A DNA stretch of 57,137 nt from NCBI RefSeq assembly GCF_000472905.1, contig NZ_AXAR01000011.1:1-57137 (forward strand), in the 5' to 3' direction. Source of the DNA: Alicyclobacillus pomorum DSM 14955. GTDB taxonomy: Bacteria; Bacillota; Bacilli; Alicyclobacillales; Alicyclobacillaceae. Below the pieces are notes generated by a model. The model was not told where the DNA came from. It ran no database searches and saw only the letters and a list, made by a program, of their open reading frames with translations. A program made the translations under genes and the position numbers. Positions 56,498 to 57,137 of the stretch are shown piece after piece. Position 1 is the stretch's first letter; every line of letters begins with the position of its first letter.

Positions 56498-57137
56498 GGA
56501 TTGGCTCCTCCCGCGATTGGAAGAGAAACCGAGATGGATGTGCCTTGGTTCTCTTCGCTTTCAATGTCAATCATGCCGCCGTAATGTTCGACCAATTCCT
56601 TGACGATGGCGAGTCCGAGACCGTTGCCGCCCTGTTTACGCTCACGTGACTTGTCCGCCCGATAAAACCGCTCAAAGACGTGCGGTAAGTCTTCTTTCGG
56701 AATCCCGCAGCCTGTATCTGAAATCACGATGACCACCCAATCGTCGTCTTTGCGTGAGGTCTGGACAGTCACCATACCTTCTGCCGGGGTATACTTCAGC
56801 GCGTTACTGACGAGATTGGTGATCATCTGACGCAGATGATCCGCCGTCACTCGAATTTCCACATCCGCTTGCAGGTCTTTGTGCACCGTGATTTGAGGGT
56901 ATATGACAGACAATTGGTCTACCACATCCGCAACGACAGGGTCGACGAGGGTTCGCTGTTCAGCCTCATGACGGGAGGCCTCAAGGCCTGCCAGAAAGAG
57001 TAAGTCATCCGCGAGTTTTAGTAGACGCAGCGATTCCTTCTGTATGACCTGAATGGCACGGTCCAGTACGTTCGGATCTGTCTTCCCCCATCGAATCAGG
57101 AGGTTGGTATACCCGAGTATGGTGGTCAAAGGCGTGC
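56494..57137 (-). CDS. sensor histidine kinase, C-terminal part (cut by window edge)
   Basis: About 214 residues of a membrane sensor kinase. The frame enters from the right edge inside the H box (TPLTTILGYTNLL, with the phospho-acceptor His just outside). The HATPase domain follows: MITNLVSNALKYTP (N box), VIVISDTGCGIPKEDLPHVF (G1 and F boxes) and GGNGLGLAIVKELVEHYGG (G2 box). The partner response regulator is presumably further right. The 3' end is coupled to a PAP2 phosphatase gene, suggesting a cell-wall or antibiotic stress sensor of the type that controls undecaprenyl-phosphate recycling. Confidence 0.9.
   Translation of the reverse strand, partial: TPLTTILGYTNLLIRWGKTDPNVLDRAIQVIQKESLRLLKLADDLLFLAGLEASRHEAEQRTLVDPVVADVVDQLSVIYPQITVHKDLQADVEIRVTADHLRQMITNLVSNALKYTPAEGMVTVQTSRKDDDWVVIVISDTGCGIPKEDLPHVFERFYRADKSRERKQGGNGLGLAIVKELVEHYGGMIDIESEENQGTSISVSLPIAGGANP

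Noticed and set aside
1-57137. CRISPR arrays, tRNA, rRNA, phage attachment sites or origins
   Set aside because: No regularly spaced 25-40-bp repeats, tRNA cloverleaf or rRNA-like stretches were seen on either strand. The only tandem repeats are the ones listed.

Overview
The window looks like chromosome of a low-to-mid GC Gram-positive bacterium (Bacillota, Bacilli). The signs are strong AGGAGG-type ribosome binding sites, frequent GTG and TTG starts, tightly overlapping operons, a B. megaterium-style anaerobic cobalamin operon (cbiX with a His-rich tail, cbiH60, cbiET fusion) and abundant envelope genes. An Alicyclobacillus-like or related genus is my best guess; this is inference, as no rRNA or marker gene is present.

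Layout. 0-6.8 kb: housekeeping and detoxification genes (alpha/beta hydrolase, a 46-aa zinc-ribbon protein, a TipAS-type MerR regulator with a classic 19-bp-spacer promoter, a DMT exporter, glyoxalase-fold proteins, a nitroreductase), interrupted at about 5.1-5.7 kb by remnants of an ABC exporter spliced into the 5' end of a glyoxalase-fold gene. 6.8-18.5 kb: a cell-envelope block with three DedA/VTT membrane proteins, a PAP2 phosphatase, an ECF sigma/anti-sigma/polymer-forming-protein operon, a divergent MreB paralog with a monofunctional transglycosylase, two MGDG-synthase-like glycosyltransferases, a DUF212 protein, a polysaccharide deacetylase and a secreted SH3/peptidoglycan-binding protein. 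Four transcription units in this block share an upstream element TGAAC-N18-GTCT, very like an ECF (sigma-E type) promoter, so they are probably the regulon of the sigma factor encoded among them.

18.7-37.9 kb: a near-complete early-cobalt-insertion cobalamin pathway. A minus-strand operon runs cbiX-cobA-cbiH60-cbiJ-cbiC-cbiD-cbiET-cbiL-cbiF-cbiG-cbiA-NiCoT-cbiP-cobC-cbiB-cobD behind a cobalamin riboswitch with intrinsic terminator. Next to it is hemD-sirC, divergent from a second CobC-like phosphatase. cobU, cobS, cobT and an adenosyltransferase are not here.

38-43.4 kb: an alpha-glucan operon (DUF4912 protein, GH57-GT4 fusion, a nucleotidyltransferase frameshifted in its signature motif, GH15 glucanase). 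43.4-48 kb: a decayed accessory stretch with three tandem copies of a structured RNA-like element ending in terminators, an IS256 remnant, a small conserved-looking gene, a frameshifted unknown gene, a mini-operon of small ORFs including a peptide with five (Cys-Phe-Arg/Glu) repeats, and a multiply frameshifted CO/xanthine dehydrogenase iron-sulfur subunit. 48-57 kb: glycosyltransferase, MFS transporter, anchored secreted proteins, a phosphodiester glycosidase, an L,D-transpeptidase, the tail of an acyl-CoA synthetase, an SCP2 protein, a GAF-LuxR regulator, a second PAP2 phosphatase and the 3' part of a sensor histidine kinase cut by the window edge.

Most exciting candidates: the self-contained ECF envelope-stress regulon with an active-site-altered MreB, the tandem structured RNA family at 43.97-44.50 kb, and the Cys-repeat peptide mini-operon at 46.6-47.2 kb. 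All functions are assigned from sequence motifs by eye; no database search was possible.
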